64,000 nucleotides of DNA from Lacisediminihabitans sp046156175 (lineage in GTDB: Bacteria > Actinomycetota > Actinomycetes > Actinomycetales > Microbacteriaceae). Position numbers and translations under genes: made by a program. The DNA is taken from NCBI RefSeq assembly GCF_046156175.1, contig NZ_JAYLVL010000002.1, forward strand, positions 558,001 to 622,000. The letters are read 5' to 3'. The notes under the pieces were generated by a model, which was given only the letters and a program-made list of their open reading frames with translations, was not told the origin of the DNA and made no database searches. The number at the start of each line of letters is the position of its first letter. Positions within the stretch are counted from its first letter, which is position 1. Positions 1-7,469 of the stretch are shown in pieces.

Positions 1-501
1 TGCCGTGAAGGCGGTGACGAAGACGAGCATCGTGCGGTTGCGCACGGCGAAGCACAGCACCGTGACCACGGCGGCCACGAGGGTGCTCGCGAGCCAGGCC
101 TGGCCGATCTCCTTGTTGGTGAGGAAGTCGCCGAGCACCCCGCCGAAGTTCGCGTCAAGGCTGATCGGCTTGGTGTAGAAGCTCATGAAGGTGAGGAAGC
201 CGGTGACAGCGGACGCGATGGCCCAGAACCCGGCGGCTCCGGCGGCGATATCGAGCGTGCGGGCGAACTCGGGCCGGTCCGCGCTCATGGCGAAACACAG
301 CAGCACGAGCGAGCCGAGCGTGACCGCGACACCCAGGTTGAACAGCATGGTCGCGATCGGCAGGCCGTAGCGCACGAGGGCTCCGGGATCGATCAGCCGG
401 GGCGCGTCGGCGGCATGACCGAACGCCAGCGCGGCGAGCAGGGATGCGAAGGCAACGACCAGGAGCAGCGCTGGACCGGCGATTCTCACGATCCGTGGCA
501 C
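1..501 (-). CDS. CopD/CtaG-type copper and cytochrome oxidase assembly membrane protein, N-terminal part
   Basis: The first 167 residues are visible; the rest lies beyond the window edge. The segment is very hydrophobic, with at least three membrane spans (about residues 8-28, 47-72 and 85-105). It resembles the N-terminal CopD half of the actinobacterial bifunctional CopD / cytochrome c oxidase assembly proteins, which act in the membrane in copper handling for haem-copper oxidases. The GTG start at 501 lies 7 bases after a TAGGCT -10-like box (514 to 509), so the mRNA may be leaderless. It lies downstream of hup but beyond a strong terminator, so it is a separate unit. The family assignment rests on half a protein and on general resemblance. 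Confidence 0.6.
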   Translation of the reverse strand, partial: MPRIVRIAGPALLLVVAFASLLAALAFGHAADAPRLIDPGALVRYGLPIATMLFNLGVAVTLGSLVLLCFAMSADRPEFARTLDIAAGAAGFWAIASAVTGFLTFMSFYTKPISLDANFGGVLGDFLTNKEIGQAWLASTLVAAVVTVLCFAVRNRTMLVFVTAFTA

Positions 502-514
502 GTTATCCAGCCTA
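502..514 (-). promoter_or_regulatory. Possible leaderless promoter -10 box of the CopD-like gene
   Basis: On the minus strand TAGGCT (514 to 509) matches TANNNT and is followed by 7 bases and then the GTG start codon. No Shine-Dalgarno sequence is visible. This spacing is typical of actinobacterial leaderless transcripts. It is inferred from pattern only. Confidence 0.35.
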
Positions 515-566
515 GGCGAGCAAACTGGGCCTCCGCCCCGCTGGTGGGGCCCCGTCCTTAACGACC

Positions 567-602
567 GAAGGGGATGCCGACCCTGAGGTCGGCATCCCCT
601 TC
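567..602 (-). terminator. Hairpin terminator downstream of hup
   Basis: A perfect 16-bp inverted repeat (567-582 and 587-602) with a 4-base loop lies 18 bases past the hup stop codon. The stem is GC-rich. The T-run after it on the minus strand is weak, so it may act as an L-shaped terminator, as is common in actinobacteria. Confidence 0.75.
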
Positions 603-619
603 GAGAGGAGAAGCGAAGA

Positions 620-907
620 CTACTTTGCAGCGGCCTTGAGCTTGCTTCCGGCGCTGACCTTCACGCCGTAGCCCGCCTTGATCTGGATGGCCTCACCCGT
701 GGACGGGTTGCGACCGGCACGAGCGGCACGGTGGGTGCGCTCGACCGCGAGCCAGCCCGGGATCGTGACCTTGGTGCCTTCGCCGACCGAAGTGGCGAGA
801 GTGGAGAACAGGGCGTCGAGGACGCCGTTCACTGCAGCCTGGCTCTGGCCAGACTCAGCGGCAACTGCCGCGACGAGCTCGGTACGGTTTAGTGACTTGT
901 CAGCCAT
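620..907 (-). CDS. hup: DNA-binding protein HU
   Basis: A 95-residue histone-like protein of normal HU length. It begins MADKSLNRTELVAAVA, and its beta-arm region contains the family pattern GRNPSTGEAIQI (about residues 65-76), the DNA-binding arm that inserts in the minor groove. HU is a dimeric nucleoid protein that bends and compacts DNA and assists replication initiation. It lacks the long lysine/alanine-rich C-terminal tail of mycobacterial HupB and ends in KLKAAAK. It is monocistronic, with its own terminator and about 115 bases between it and rpsN. Confidence 0.95.
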   Translation of the reverse strand: MADKSLNRTELVAAVAAESGQSQAAVNGVLDALFSTLATSVGEGTKVTIPGWLAVERTHRAARAGRNPSTGEAIQIKAGYGVKVSAGSKLKAAAK

Positions 908-1024
908 TGAAGTCCTCCTCGGACGTTGTGCTTCTCAGAACATAGATTGCTGCTCGCGAGAACAGTTCTGTTGCTTGGATGGAACTGAGGTCTTGGGGCG
1001 TGTGTCCCCGCAACCGCCTGTAAT

Positions 1025-1330
1025 TTACCAGCTTGACTTGGTAATACCGGGCAATTCGCCCCGGTGAGCCATATCGCGGAAACGCACGCGGGAGACCCCG
1101 AACTGGCTGAGGAAACCACGCGGACGACCATCGATGGCGTCACGACCGCGAACGCGCACCGGAGAGGCGTCGCGCGGAAGCTTCTGCAGTCCGAGCCGAG
1201 CGGCTTCGCGCTCTGCATCGGAGGATGCGGGGTCGACGAGAGCCTTCTTCAGCTCGAGTCGCTTGGTCGCATAGCGCGCGACCACGATCTTGCGCTGCTC
1301 GTTGGCAGCGATCTTGCTCTTCTTCGCCAT
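1025..1330 (-). CDS. rpsN: 30S ribosomal protein S14, zinc-independent form
   Basis: A 101-residue S14 of the long, cysteine-free type, which binds the 30S head. It has the typical start MAKKSKIAANEQRK and the C-terminal core with GRPRGFLSQFGVSR. The short zinc-binding S14 type is about 61 residues with two CxxC motifs, which are absent here. It is the last gene of the rpmB-rpmG-rpsN operon. This trio of zinc-free paralogues corresponds to the Zur-controlled set of mycobacteria (rpmB2-rpmG1-rpsN2). Whether this genome also carries zinc-binding copies cannot be seen here. Confidence 0.96.
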   Translation of the reverse strand: MAKKSKIAANEQRKIVVARYATKRLELKKALVDPASSDAEREAARLGLQKLPRDASPVRVRGRDAIDGRPRGFLSQFGVSRVRFRDMAHRGELPGITKSSW

Positions 1331-1332
1331 GG

Positions 1333-1500
1333 TTAGCGCTCCTCGCGGAATTCGACGTGCTTGCGGACTACCGGGTCGTACTTCTTCAGCACGAGGCGGT
1401 CGGGGTCGTTGCGGCGGTTCTTCTTGGTCACGTAGGTGTAACCGGTGCCGGCGGTGGAACGGAGCTTGATGATCGGACGGACGTCCTGCTGCTTTGCCAT
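1333..1500 (-). CDS. rpmG: 50S ribosomal protein L33, zinc-independent form
   Basis: A 55-residue protein starting MAKQQDVRPIIKLRS and containing GTGYTYVTKKNRRNDPDRL, diagnostic of L33. No cysteine is present, so the two CxxC zinc motifs of the other L33 type are missing. L33 sits near the E site of the 50S subunit. Its ATG overlaps the rpmB stop codon by one base (TAATG), which shows translational coupling. It ends 2 bases before the rpsN start. Confidence 0.95.
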   Translation of the reverse strand: MAKQQDVRPIIKLRSTAGTGYTYVTKKNRRNDPDRLVLKKYDPVVRKHVEFREER

Positions 1501-1736
1501 TAGATCTTCACCCCACGGCCCAGGATGTCCTTGACCACTGATTCGATGCCACGAGCGTCAATGACCTTGATGCCCTTGGCGCTGAGCGTCAGCGTGACGC
1601 TGCGCTTGAGCGACGGAACGTAGTACGTCTTCTTCTGCACGTTCGGGTCGAAGCGACGCTTCGTCCGGCGGTGCGAGTGCGAAATGTTGTGTCCGAAGCC
1701 GGGAACGGCTCCAGTCACCTGGCACACTGCGGCCAT
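1500..1736 (-). CDS. rpmB: 50S ribosomal protein L28, zinc-independent form
   Basis: A 78-residue L28. The start MAAVCQVTG and the block FGHNISHSHRRTKRRFDPN are family hallmarks. Only one N-terminal cysteine remains and the second CxxC of zinc-binding L28 is gone; it also keeps the longer C-terminus (GIKVIDARGIESVV) of the zinc-free type. It is the first gene of the L28-L33-S14 operon. The start at 1736 is chosen because an AGGAGG-like sequence (CGGAGGAAAACC) precedes the ATG. A conspicuous hairpin lies directly upstream of this ribosome-binding site. Confidence 0.96.
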   Translation of the reverse strand: MAAVCQVTGAVPGFGHNISHSHRRTKRRFDPNVQKKTYYVPSLKRSVTLTLSAKGIKVIDARGIESVVKDILGRGVKI

Positions 1737-1754
1737 GGTTTTCCTCCGATTACC

Positions 1755-1775
1755 GTAGGGACGAGGTGTCCCTAC
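1755..1775 (-). promoter_or_regulatory. Inverted repeat in the rpmB leader
   Basis: A perfect 8-bp inverted repeat, GTAGGGAC / GTCCCTAC, with a 5-base spacer lies about 18 bases upstream of the rpmB ATG, just before the ribosome-binding site. It could be an RNA hairpin controlling translation or a protein operator. It does not look like the AT-rich Zur box seen near znuA. Confidence 0.4.
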
Positions 1776-1907
1776 CCAAGATTTCTTGTCGGCACACACA
1801 GCCCACCAAACGATCGCGGGGGGATTGTGTACAGGCCGCAGCGCAGAATGCGCGCAGCAGCGTCCTATATTACGGATGCCGCCGGCTCTACGCAAGGCGA
1901 GACCGGC

Positions 1908-2360
1908 TCAGGAGCAGATCTTGCCGATCGATGTGAACTGGGCCTGCACGTCGGTGACGGCGATCTTGAGCTTGGTGGTGTCGGCGGAGGTCTTGCCGAT
2001 CACGGCCTTCACCTGCACGATCATCTCCTTGATCGAGTCATCCGCTGCCGTTCCGGCCTTCTTCACCTCGGCGTTGGAGACCTTCTTCAGCCCGCTGTCG
2101 AAGGCGTCTGCCACGGACTGGAGCCCGGTGATCGCCTTGTCGGGGTTGGTGGCGATCGCGCCGAAGCTCGACGCCAACTCGGTGGTCGATGCGCTCACCG
2201 AGGTCTCGAGGGACTTGCAGGCGGCTGCCTTCGACTGGGTGGATGCCGCGGTCGAAGACCCCGCCGGTGCGGGCGAGCCGGAGGTGCAGCCGGTGAGCGC
2301 GACGGTCAGCGCCGCGCCGGCCAGGATTGTGGTGAGTGCGGTGCGAGACAGTGTGGACAT
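1908..2360 (-). CDS. Small secreted lipoprotein of unknown function
   Basis: A 150-residue protein with a clear lipoprotein signal: a hydrophobic stretch at residues 8-22 and lipobox ALTGC with Cys25. After a Ser/Ala/Pro-rich linker there is one largely helical domain (residues 45-150) with a cysteine at 48 and another at 149, which could pair. It would be anchored on the outer face of the membrane. No family is recognised. It lies between rpmB and zur and is transcribed in the same direction, with gaps of about 170 and 84 bases. Confidence 0.8.
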   Translation of the reverse strand: MSTLSRTALTTILAGAALTVALTGCTSGSPAPAGSSTAASTQSKAAACKSLETSVSASTTELASSFGAIATNPDKAITGLQSVADAFDSGLKKVSNAEVKKAGTAADDSIKEMIVQVKAVIGKTSADTTKLKIAVTDVQAQFTSIGKICS

Positions 2361-2444
2361 GAGGTTCCCCCAGAAGTTTCGGTGACGTGCCCATCGAGCC
2401 TAGCCGGGCCAGCCGCTGGGCCGAACTATGCCGCGACGGACTGT

Positions 2445-2849
2445 TCAGCGGGCCGGTGAGCACGCAGCGCAGAGGCCGAAGACGTCGACGACGTGATGGG
2501 GCTGGGTGAAGCCGTGCTCGGAGGCGACCGACTGCGCCCAGCGCTCCACGGCATCCGCTTCGATCTCGACGGTGAGGCCACAGTTACGGCAGATGAGGTG
2601 ATGGTGGTGCTGGCCGGGCGTGCACGCTCGATAGAGGCTCTCGCCCTCGGGGGATTGCAGGGAGTCCGCCTCACCCTCGGTGGCGAGGTCGGCGAGCGCC
2701 CGGTAGACGGTCGCGAGCCCGATCGGCGATCCCGATTCGCGCATTGTGGAGTGAAGGCCCTGGGCGCTGACGAATCCGTCGTCCGCCCCGAGGGCGGAGC
2801 GCACTGCCTCCCGCTGCCAGGTGTTCCGCTTGCGGGCCGGCGCGGTCAT
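2445..2849 (-). CDS. zur: Fur-family zinc uptake regulator
   Basis: A 134-residue Fur-family repressor. Residues 8-80 form the winged-helix DNA-binding part, including PIGLATVYRALADL, the recognition helix typical of Fur/Zur. The dimerisation half has a HHHHLICRNCG metal motif and a C-terminal CAAC; these two CxxC pairs form the structural zinc site. Its position as last gene of znuA-znuC-znuB-zur (start overlapping the znuB stop by 4 bases) argues for zinc rather than iron sensing. It probably represses its own operon through the palindrome near 5512 and may act on rpmB-rpmG-rpsN. Confidence 0.9.
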   Translation of the reverse strand: MTAPARKRNTWQREAVRSALGADDGFVSAQGLHSTMRESGSPIGLATVYRALADLATEGEADSLQSPEGESLYRACTPGQHHHHLICRNCGLTVEIEADAVERWAQSVASEHGFTQPHHVVDVFGLCAACSPAR

Positions 2850-3748
2850 CGGGCAGCCGCCGCTGCTGTCACGGGTGTTGCCGCGGGGTCGAGCCGACCG
2901 CTGTTTCCACGGCGGGTGCGGCGCGCACCGATCACGCGGCAGACGATGTAGATGAGGAAGGAGATGGTCGTGACATAGGGACTGATCGGCAGACCGCCTC
3001 CGAGGGCGAGCAGAATGCCGCCGACGACCGAAGTGACGGCGAATGCGACGCTGAGCAGGGGGGTGAGAAGCGGAGACGAGGTGACCCTCATCGCGGCGGC
3101 CGCGGGTGTCACGAGCAGGGACAGCACGAGGAGCGCGCCGACGATCTGAATCGACACCGCCGTCGCAAGACCGAGCAGGATCATGAACGCGATCGAGAGA
3201 CCGGTGACCGGCAGTCCCTTCGCGCGCGCGACATCCGCATCAACGCTCGCGAAGCTGAGCGGACGCCAGATCACGAAGAGCGCGGCGATCACCACGACGG
3301 AGATGATCACGAGCATGAGCAACTGCGGGTTGTCCACCGAGACGATCTGACCGGTGAGCAGCCCGAACTTGTTGGCGCTGCGCCCCGGGTAGAGGGCGAG
3401 AAACAGGATGCCGAGACCAAGGCCGAATGGCATTAACACGGCGATGATGGAGTTGCGTTCGCGGGCCTTGGCGCCAAGCACGCCGATGAGCAGCGCGGCG
3501 AGCAGCGAGCCGCCGATCGATCCCGCCACCACGTTCACCCCGAAGAGCAGGGCCGCGGATGCCCCGGCGAAGCTCAGCTCGCTGATGCCGTGCACCGCGA
3601 AGGCGAGATCCCTCATCATCACGAAGGGGCCGATGAGACCACCGACGACACCGAGGAGGGCACCGGCGATGATCGAGTTCCTCACCAGGACGAGCAATTC
3701 GCCGTAGTTGTCGAAGCCGAAGATCTGGTGCCAGAGGTCGGGGTTCAT
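2846..3748 (-). CDS. znuB: Zinc/manganese ABC transporter permease
   Basis: A 300-residue integral membrane protein of the ABC-3 family, with eight or more hydrophobic segments. The pattern RDLAFAVHGISELSFAGA (residues 46-63) is characteristic of ZnuB/MntB permeases. It forms the membrane channel through which zinc enters, powered by the ZnuC ATPase. It overlaps znuC upstream and zur downstream by 4 bases each (ATGA), so the genes are translationally coupled. Metal specificity is inferred from the neighbouring Zur-type regulator. Confidence 0.92.
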   Translation of the reverse strand: MNPDLWHQIFGFDNYGELLVLVRNSIIAGALLGVVGGLIGPFVMMRDLAFAVHGISELSFAGASAALLFGVNVVAGSIGGSLLAALLIGVLGAKARERNSIIAVLMPFGLGLGILFLALYPGRSANKFGLLTGQIVSVDNPQLLMLVIISVVVIAALFVIWRPLSFASVDADVARAKGLPVTGLSIAFMILLGLATAVSIQIVGALLVLSLLVTPAAAAMRVTSSPLLTPLLSVAFAVTSVVGGILLALGGGLPISPYVTTISFLIYIVCRVIGARRTRRGNSGRLDPAATPVTAAAAAR

Positions 3749-4560
3749 GTCGCCACCCCGACGTGATGTTCGAGATGATCGTGTACCCCGTAGCCCTCCG
3801 GCGCACCGAGCACGACGATGCGGCCGCGACTGCGGATGACTTCGACCGGGGTGTCGTACATATAGGACAGCACCTCGCTGCGCAGCACCTCGTCGGGGGT
3901 TCCCACGCGGAACCGGCCGCCGGCGAGATAGAGCACCCGGTCGACCATTTCGAGGATCGGGTTCACATCATGCGTCACGAACACCACCGCGGTGTTGATG
4001 GCCTTCCGCTGCTCGTCGATGAGCTCGCTCACCTGGCGTTGGTTGTGCAGGTCGAGGGAGATTAGCGGCTCGTCGCAGAGCAAGAGGCTCGGGTTCCCGG
4101 CGATCGACTGGCCCACCCGGATCCGCTGCTGTTCCCCGCCCGAGAGTGTCGCGACCGGCACGTCGGCGTAGTCCGTTGCTCCCACCGATTCGAGGATGCC
4201 GTCCACCTGCCGTCGAACGGCCCGTGAGTTGATGGGGAGTCCCCAGCGATTTCCATTCACTCCGAACGCCACCAGATCGCGGGCCCGGAGGGGCGTCCCC
4301 TCGTCCAGCAGCTTCTGCTGCGGGATGTACCCGATGCGTCGGCTGCCCTGGGCCACCGGCTCTCCGAGGAATTCGATGGTGCCGGAGCTGAGCTGCTGTT
4401 GGCCGAGGATCGTCTTCAGCAGGCTCGTCTTTCCGGTGCCGTTGGGCCCGAGAACCGCGAGGAACTCTCCCGGCTGCACCTCGAGATTGAGGTTGTTCCA
4501 GAGGGTGCGGGATCCGAAGGAGAGTGTCGCCTGGCGGAGGCTGAGAATGGGCGTGGTCAT
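3745..4560 (-). CDS. znuC: Zinc/manganese ABC transporter ATP-binding protein
   Basis: A 271-residue ABC ATPase. Walker A GPNGTGKTS is near residue 39, Q-loop near 85, signature LSGGEQQR near 140, Walker B LLLCDEPL near 160 and the switch histidine in FVTHDVN near 196. It hydrolyses ATP on the cytoplasmic side to drive ZnuB. It follows znuA by 10 bases and overlaps znuB by 4. Length and motifs are normal and complete. Confidence 0.93.
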   Translation of the reverse strand: MTTPILSLRQATLSFGSRTLWNNLNLEVQPGEFLAVLGPNGTGKTSLLKTILGQQQLSSGTIEFLGEPVAQGSRRIGYIPQQKLLDEGTPLRARDLVAFGVNGNRWGLPINSRAVRRQVDGILESVGATDYADVPVATLSGGEQQRIRVGQSIAGNPSLLLCDEPLISLDLHNQRQVSELIDEQRKAINTAVVFVTHDVNPILEMVDRVLYLAGGRFRVGTPDEVLRSEVLSYMYDTPVEVIRSRGRIVVLGAPEGYGVHDHLEHHVGVAT

Positions 4561-4570
4561 CGCAGGCGCC

Positions 4571-5479
4571 TCACTTGAGCGCGGCGGAGATCGCCGCGAC
4601 GGTGTCGGTCATCCACTCGAGATAGTCCTTGCCGGCGGGAAGCGTCTCGCGCACGGGCACGACGGCCACTCCCGCCTTCTTCGCCGCGGCGATGACCTGC
4701 TCGGTCTGCGGTCCACCGGTCTGGGCGTTGTAGGCGAGCAGCTTCACGGCGTGGCCGCTGAAGAGCGCGAGGGTCTCGGTGAGCACGAGCGGTGAGACAT
4801 CCGTTCCTCCCTCGATCGCGGCACTGAACTTCTCCGGCGTCTTGTTCACCAGGCCCAGGGCGTCGAGCAGATAGAGCGGCACGGGCTCCGTGATCGCCGC
4901 ACCCTCTCCCGCGGCAAAGGCCTTGATCGACGCCTCACTCGACTCGAGCGTGCTCACCGCGCTGGAGAAGGTCGCACCGTACGCGGCGAAGGTGGAGGCG
5001 TGCTTCGGATCGAGTCTCGCAAAGGTCGACTCGATCTTCGCGGCCACCTTCGTGACGGTGGTGAAGTCGTACCAGAGGTGCTCGTTGAATTCCCCGGTCG
5101 GTGGCGTCTGGTCGTAACCGGAAACCGTGGCGGCGTTGAGCAGCGCCACCGTGGGGTTGTTCGCACCCTTCAGCAGGGTGTCGACGAAGTCGTCATAGCC
5201 GCCGCCGTTCTGGATCACGACGTCGGCCTTCGACAGGGACAGCTGCACCTGTGCGTCGGCCTCGTAGGAATGCGGGTCTTGGGAGGCATTGGAGATGATC
5301 GACGTCACCGACACGCGATCCCCGCCGATCTGTTTCGCGATGTCACCGTAGACATCGGTCGACGCGACGACATGGATGAGACCGTCCTCTTTCTGCGGCG
5401 ACGACGCTGCGGAGCACCCGGCCAGCGCCAGGCTCAGCGCGACGCCGACGGAGAGGATTGGGAGGGTTTTTGCGCGCAC
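4571..5479 (-). CDS. znuA: Zinc ABC transporter substrate-binding lipoprotein
   Basis: About 302 residues, with a lipoprotein signal ending in LALAGC. It belongs to the cluster-9 (ZnuA/MntC-like) metal-binding lipoproteins, with likely metal ligands in DPHSYE and NEHLWYD and the C-terminal half containing AYNAQTGGPQTEQ. There is no His-rich loop. It captures zinc outside the membrane and delivers it to ZnuB. The GTG at 5479 is preferred. The reading frame extends to a TTG at 5530, but that would place the Zur box inside the gene and leave no room for the promoter. A Shine-Dalgarno sequence is weak or absent. Confidence 0.9.
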   Translation of the reverse strand: MRAKTLPILSVGVALSLALAGCSAASSPQKEDGLIHVVASTDVYGDIAKQIGGDRVSVTSIISNASQDPHSYEADAQVQLSLSKADVVIQNGGGYDDFVDTLLKGANNPTVALLNAATVSGYDQTPPTGEFNEHLWYDFTTVTKVAAKIESTFARLDPKHASTFAAYGATFSSAVSTLESSEASIKAFAAGEGAAITEPVPLYLLDALGLVNKTPEKFSAAIEGGTDVSPLVLTETLALFSGHAVKLLAYNAQTGGPQTEQVIAAAKKAGVAVVPVRETLPAGKDYLEWMTDTVAAISAALK

Positions 5480-5511
5480 AGTGATGGTTTTCTTAAGGAG
5501 GGGGATAACGG

Positions 5512-5526
5512 TAATGAGATTCGTTA
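5512..5526 (-). promoter_or_regulatory. Candidate Zur box in the znuA promoter
   Basis: TAATGAGATTCGTTA is an imperfect palindrome of the form TAAyGA-3-TCrTTA, similar in size and AT-rich character to actinobacterial Zur boxes. A TACTAT -10-like element on the minus strand (5535 to 5530) places the box across the predicted transcription start, where a zinc-loaded repressor would block polymerase. The sequence match is by eye. Confidence 0.6.
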
Positions 5527-5539
5527 TCAATAGTACACC

Positions 5540-5983
5540 CGTTCGGGATCGTCACTGCGAACAGCTTTGATGTCAATTCCCATGTAACCGCGAACTAAAT
5601 TCGTGTTATCCCGCACCAGGAGGGGAAGTTCTGGCCGATGCTTGATCACAACAAGACTCCAGCGATATGAGAATCAGACCTCGATGCCAAGTCGGACGCT
5701 CTTGCCAATTGCCGGACCCCGCGTCTGCCGTGAAGTATCCCCGCTGTCGCGAGGGAAGTGAATCGCTGATTTAGGTCGTTTGCGCTGTCGCGAATGACGT
5801 ACCTGATCGCGAATCCCTTGCGGGCGGGTCTTACGGACACCGCGACCAAACTGGATCCACGCTTCCCAATCGGTACCTCTCAATCACTGTTTACCCTCCC
5901 GCTTGCGGGCACCCCTAGGAATCGAAAACCGCCTCTGAGACCGCTCCGGAAGCGCCATCAAATGGCGTCCGCCTATCTTCCGA
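5540..5983. other. Intergenic start of the accessory island; no gene recognised
   Basis: About 440 bases between znuA and a small convergent gene. Short open frames here show no start signals, family resemblance or sensible composition. The stretch has lower GC than the flanking chromosome. Around 5898-5910 it carries the short hairpin CCCGCTTGCGGGC, related to the 3' tail of the dispersed repeat described further on. Confidence 0.5.
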
Positions 5984-6103
5984 CTATCGGCGGCGCTCCT
6001 GCTGCTGACGCAGCTCGATGGGGCTCTTCTTGAAGCTGCCCCAAATCGCGGTCCCCAGCAGCAAGAAGACCAGAACAAATCCGGCGTAGAGAAGAAATGT
6101 CAT
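5984..6103 (-). CDS. 39-residue membrane peptide of unknown function
   Basis: The frame encodes MTFLLYAGFVLVFLLLGTAI, then a positively charged tail ending QQQERRR: one transmembrane helix (residues 2-21) with a cytoplasmic basic tail. There is no Shine-Dalgarno sequence, but TATCTT (6115 to 6110) ends 6 bases before the ATG, which fits a leaderless promoter. It is too short for routine gene callers. The amphipathic order and the promoter make it plausible, but no family is known to me. Confidence 0.5.
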   Translation of the reverse strand: MTFLLYAGFVLVFLLLGTAIWGSFKKSPIELRQQQERRR

Positions 6104-6109
6104 GCTTTG

Positions 6110-6115
6110 AAGATA
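6110..6115 (-). promoter_or_regulatory. Leaderless -10 box of the 39-residue membrane peptide
   Basis: TATCTT on the minus strand lies 6 bases upstream of the ATG at 6103. No clear -35 element at a 16-18 base distance is visible. Inferred from spacing only. Confidence 0.35.
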
Positions 6116-6373
6116 AGTCCAACCGCTCGCAAAGTCGAGATTGTTGGCTGAGGCCGTGAGCAGGCGTTGGCGGTCAGCCGTTCGCAGCGATTCGGCGCGG
6201 TCTCGACGGGTGTTGCGCGGCCCATTGGGAGACAGGGCGCGCTTACCGTTCGGCTTGCGAGAACTGATCTCGGTGCAACGGAACGCCTATGGTTGTCCAG
6301 TGTCTTGACGTCGATTGCGGGTCGTGCTTTCCGGCCGAATCACCGTGGATTCGCCAGACGACGGGAATCGATA

Positions 6374-6787
6374 GTGTCCACTGCACCGGCGGGGCCCAAG
6401 ACCTCGCTGGTGTGGTTATGGCAAAGGCTGCTCGGGTTGGTGGTAACGCTTGCCGTCACTCTTGTCCTCGCCCCTCTGTTCATGACTGCGGGATTCGCGC
6501 TCGAGGTCGGGCTGGGCGACTATGACACGAGCGGGCAAGGCGGCCCGTTGCGCAGTTGCGCTGACGGGCCAGCCATCAGTTGCTCTCGGCCAGTCTGGAT
6601 TGCCGTTGTCTGCATAGTCGCCTTCGTGGTGTTTTGCGTTCTGGCGGCGTTGGCCGGGGTCGCGGCGGGGGGATGGGAGCACAAAGTGCGGGCCGGAGCA
6701 GTGCTTAGCCTGGTTAGCGCCGGACCGGCGTGGCTGATATCCGCTTCCTGGCCGATTTTTATCAGTTATCTCGTGCAAGGCCCATAA
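6374..6787 (+). CDS. Membrane protein of unknown function with three to four spans
   Basis: The frame is open from 6167, but the convincing part starts at the GTG at 6374, 6 bases after a weak GGGAA; the upstream part is arginine-rich and unstructured. From there it encodes 137 residues with hydrophobic segments at about 11-36, 71-98 and 103-135. An extracellular loop between the first two contains two cysteines (RSCADG and SCSRP) that may form a disulfide. No family is recognised. It is the first of several small membrane proteins in this island. Confidence 0.55.
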   Translation: MSTAPAGPKTSLVWLWQRLLGLVVTLAVTLVLAPLFMTAGFALEVGLGDYDTSGQGGPLRSCADGPAISCSRPVWIAVVCIVAFVVFCVLAALAGVAAGGWEHKVRAGAVLSLVSAGPAWLISASWPIFISYLVQGP

Positions 6788-6932
6788 TTCTGCTCATGAA
6801 AGCTGTTTCTGAGGTACCGTCAATTCATGTGGCGAAAGTACCAGGACTGGCACCAACCCGAAGGGACTGCTGAAGTCGCGCTGCTGTCCCCCATCCCCGG
6901 ATGATGGCAGACAAGACTCCTTGGGGCGATCC

Positions 6933-7367
6933 ATGAATCCTCCTGTCTATCAAAAGAGTGGAACCTTGGCTTTGGGGTTCGCGATTCTTGCCCTAATTTC
7001 CCTCACGGCTTGCTCCGGACCGATCTCGCATCTCGAAACGGCTCCAAGCAAGAGCCCCGCTGCAACAGCCGATATAGCTGTGAATGGCCCAGCCCAGGAC
7101 CTCGGCCCGCGCACGCACGCGAGCGGAAGAGGCACCGAGGTCAGGGCCGGCGTGTACACCTACGAGATAGCTGAGAATGACACGCTTGGCACGCTGGCCG
7201 AGCGCTTTGACATTTGTTTGGCGGATTTATACGCGGCGAATGACTCTCTGCGACCCGGCCATGAGGATGAGATCTCCATCGGCCATCAAATAACTGTGGA
7301 ATTCGTCAACGGAGCAAACGTCGACGGGGCCGACCACAGCGGGTACCGGTGCCGAAATATGCCGTGA
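6933..7367 (+). CDS. LysM-domain lipoprotein
   Basis: A 144-residue protein. The signal peptide ends in lipobox SLTAC (Cys24), so it is membrane-anchored outside the cell. After a Pro/Ser linker, residues 75-128 form a single LysM domain (YTYEIAENDTLGTLAERFDI, a D-L-YAAN-SLR segment and IGHQITV), which binds peptidoglycan glycan chains. There is no enzymatic domain, so it probably only attaches to the wall or scaffolds it. The ATG at 6933 is chosen because it leaves a standard signal peptide. The ECF sigma factor starts about 100 bases downstream on the same strand. Confidence 0.8.
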   Translation: MNPPVYQKSGTLALGFAILALISLTACSGPISHLETAPSKSPAATADIAVNGPAQDLGPRTHASGRGTEVRAGVYTYEIAENDTLGTLAERFDICLADLYAANDSLRPGHEDEISIGHQITVEFVNGANVDGADHSGYRCRNMP

Positions 7368-7469
7368 ACAAACGGGGACGCGTTCTAAGCTTCAGTCTTT
7401 TTCACCGATGAACTGGAATCTCCAGATGCTGCTCCCTGGCGATGCACCAAGGGGTCCGTAAATGACGCA

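Noticed and set aside
5480..5530. znuA start at the TTG at 5530
   Set aside because: This would put the Zur palindrome inside the coding region and overlap the -10 element; the GTG at 5479 gives a standard lipoprotein signal.
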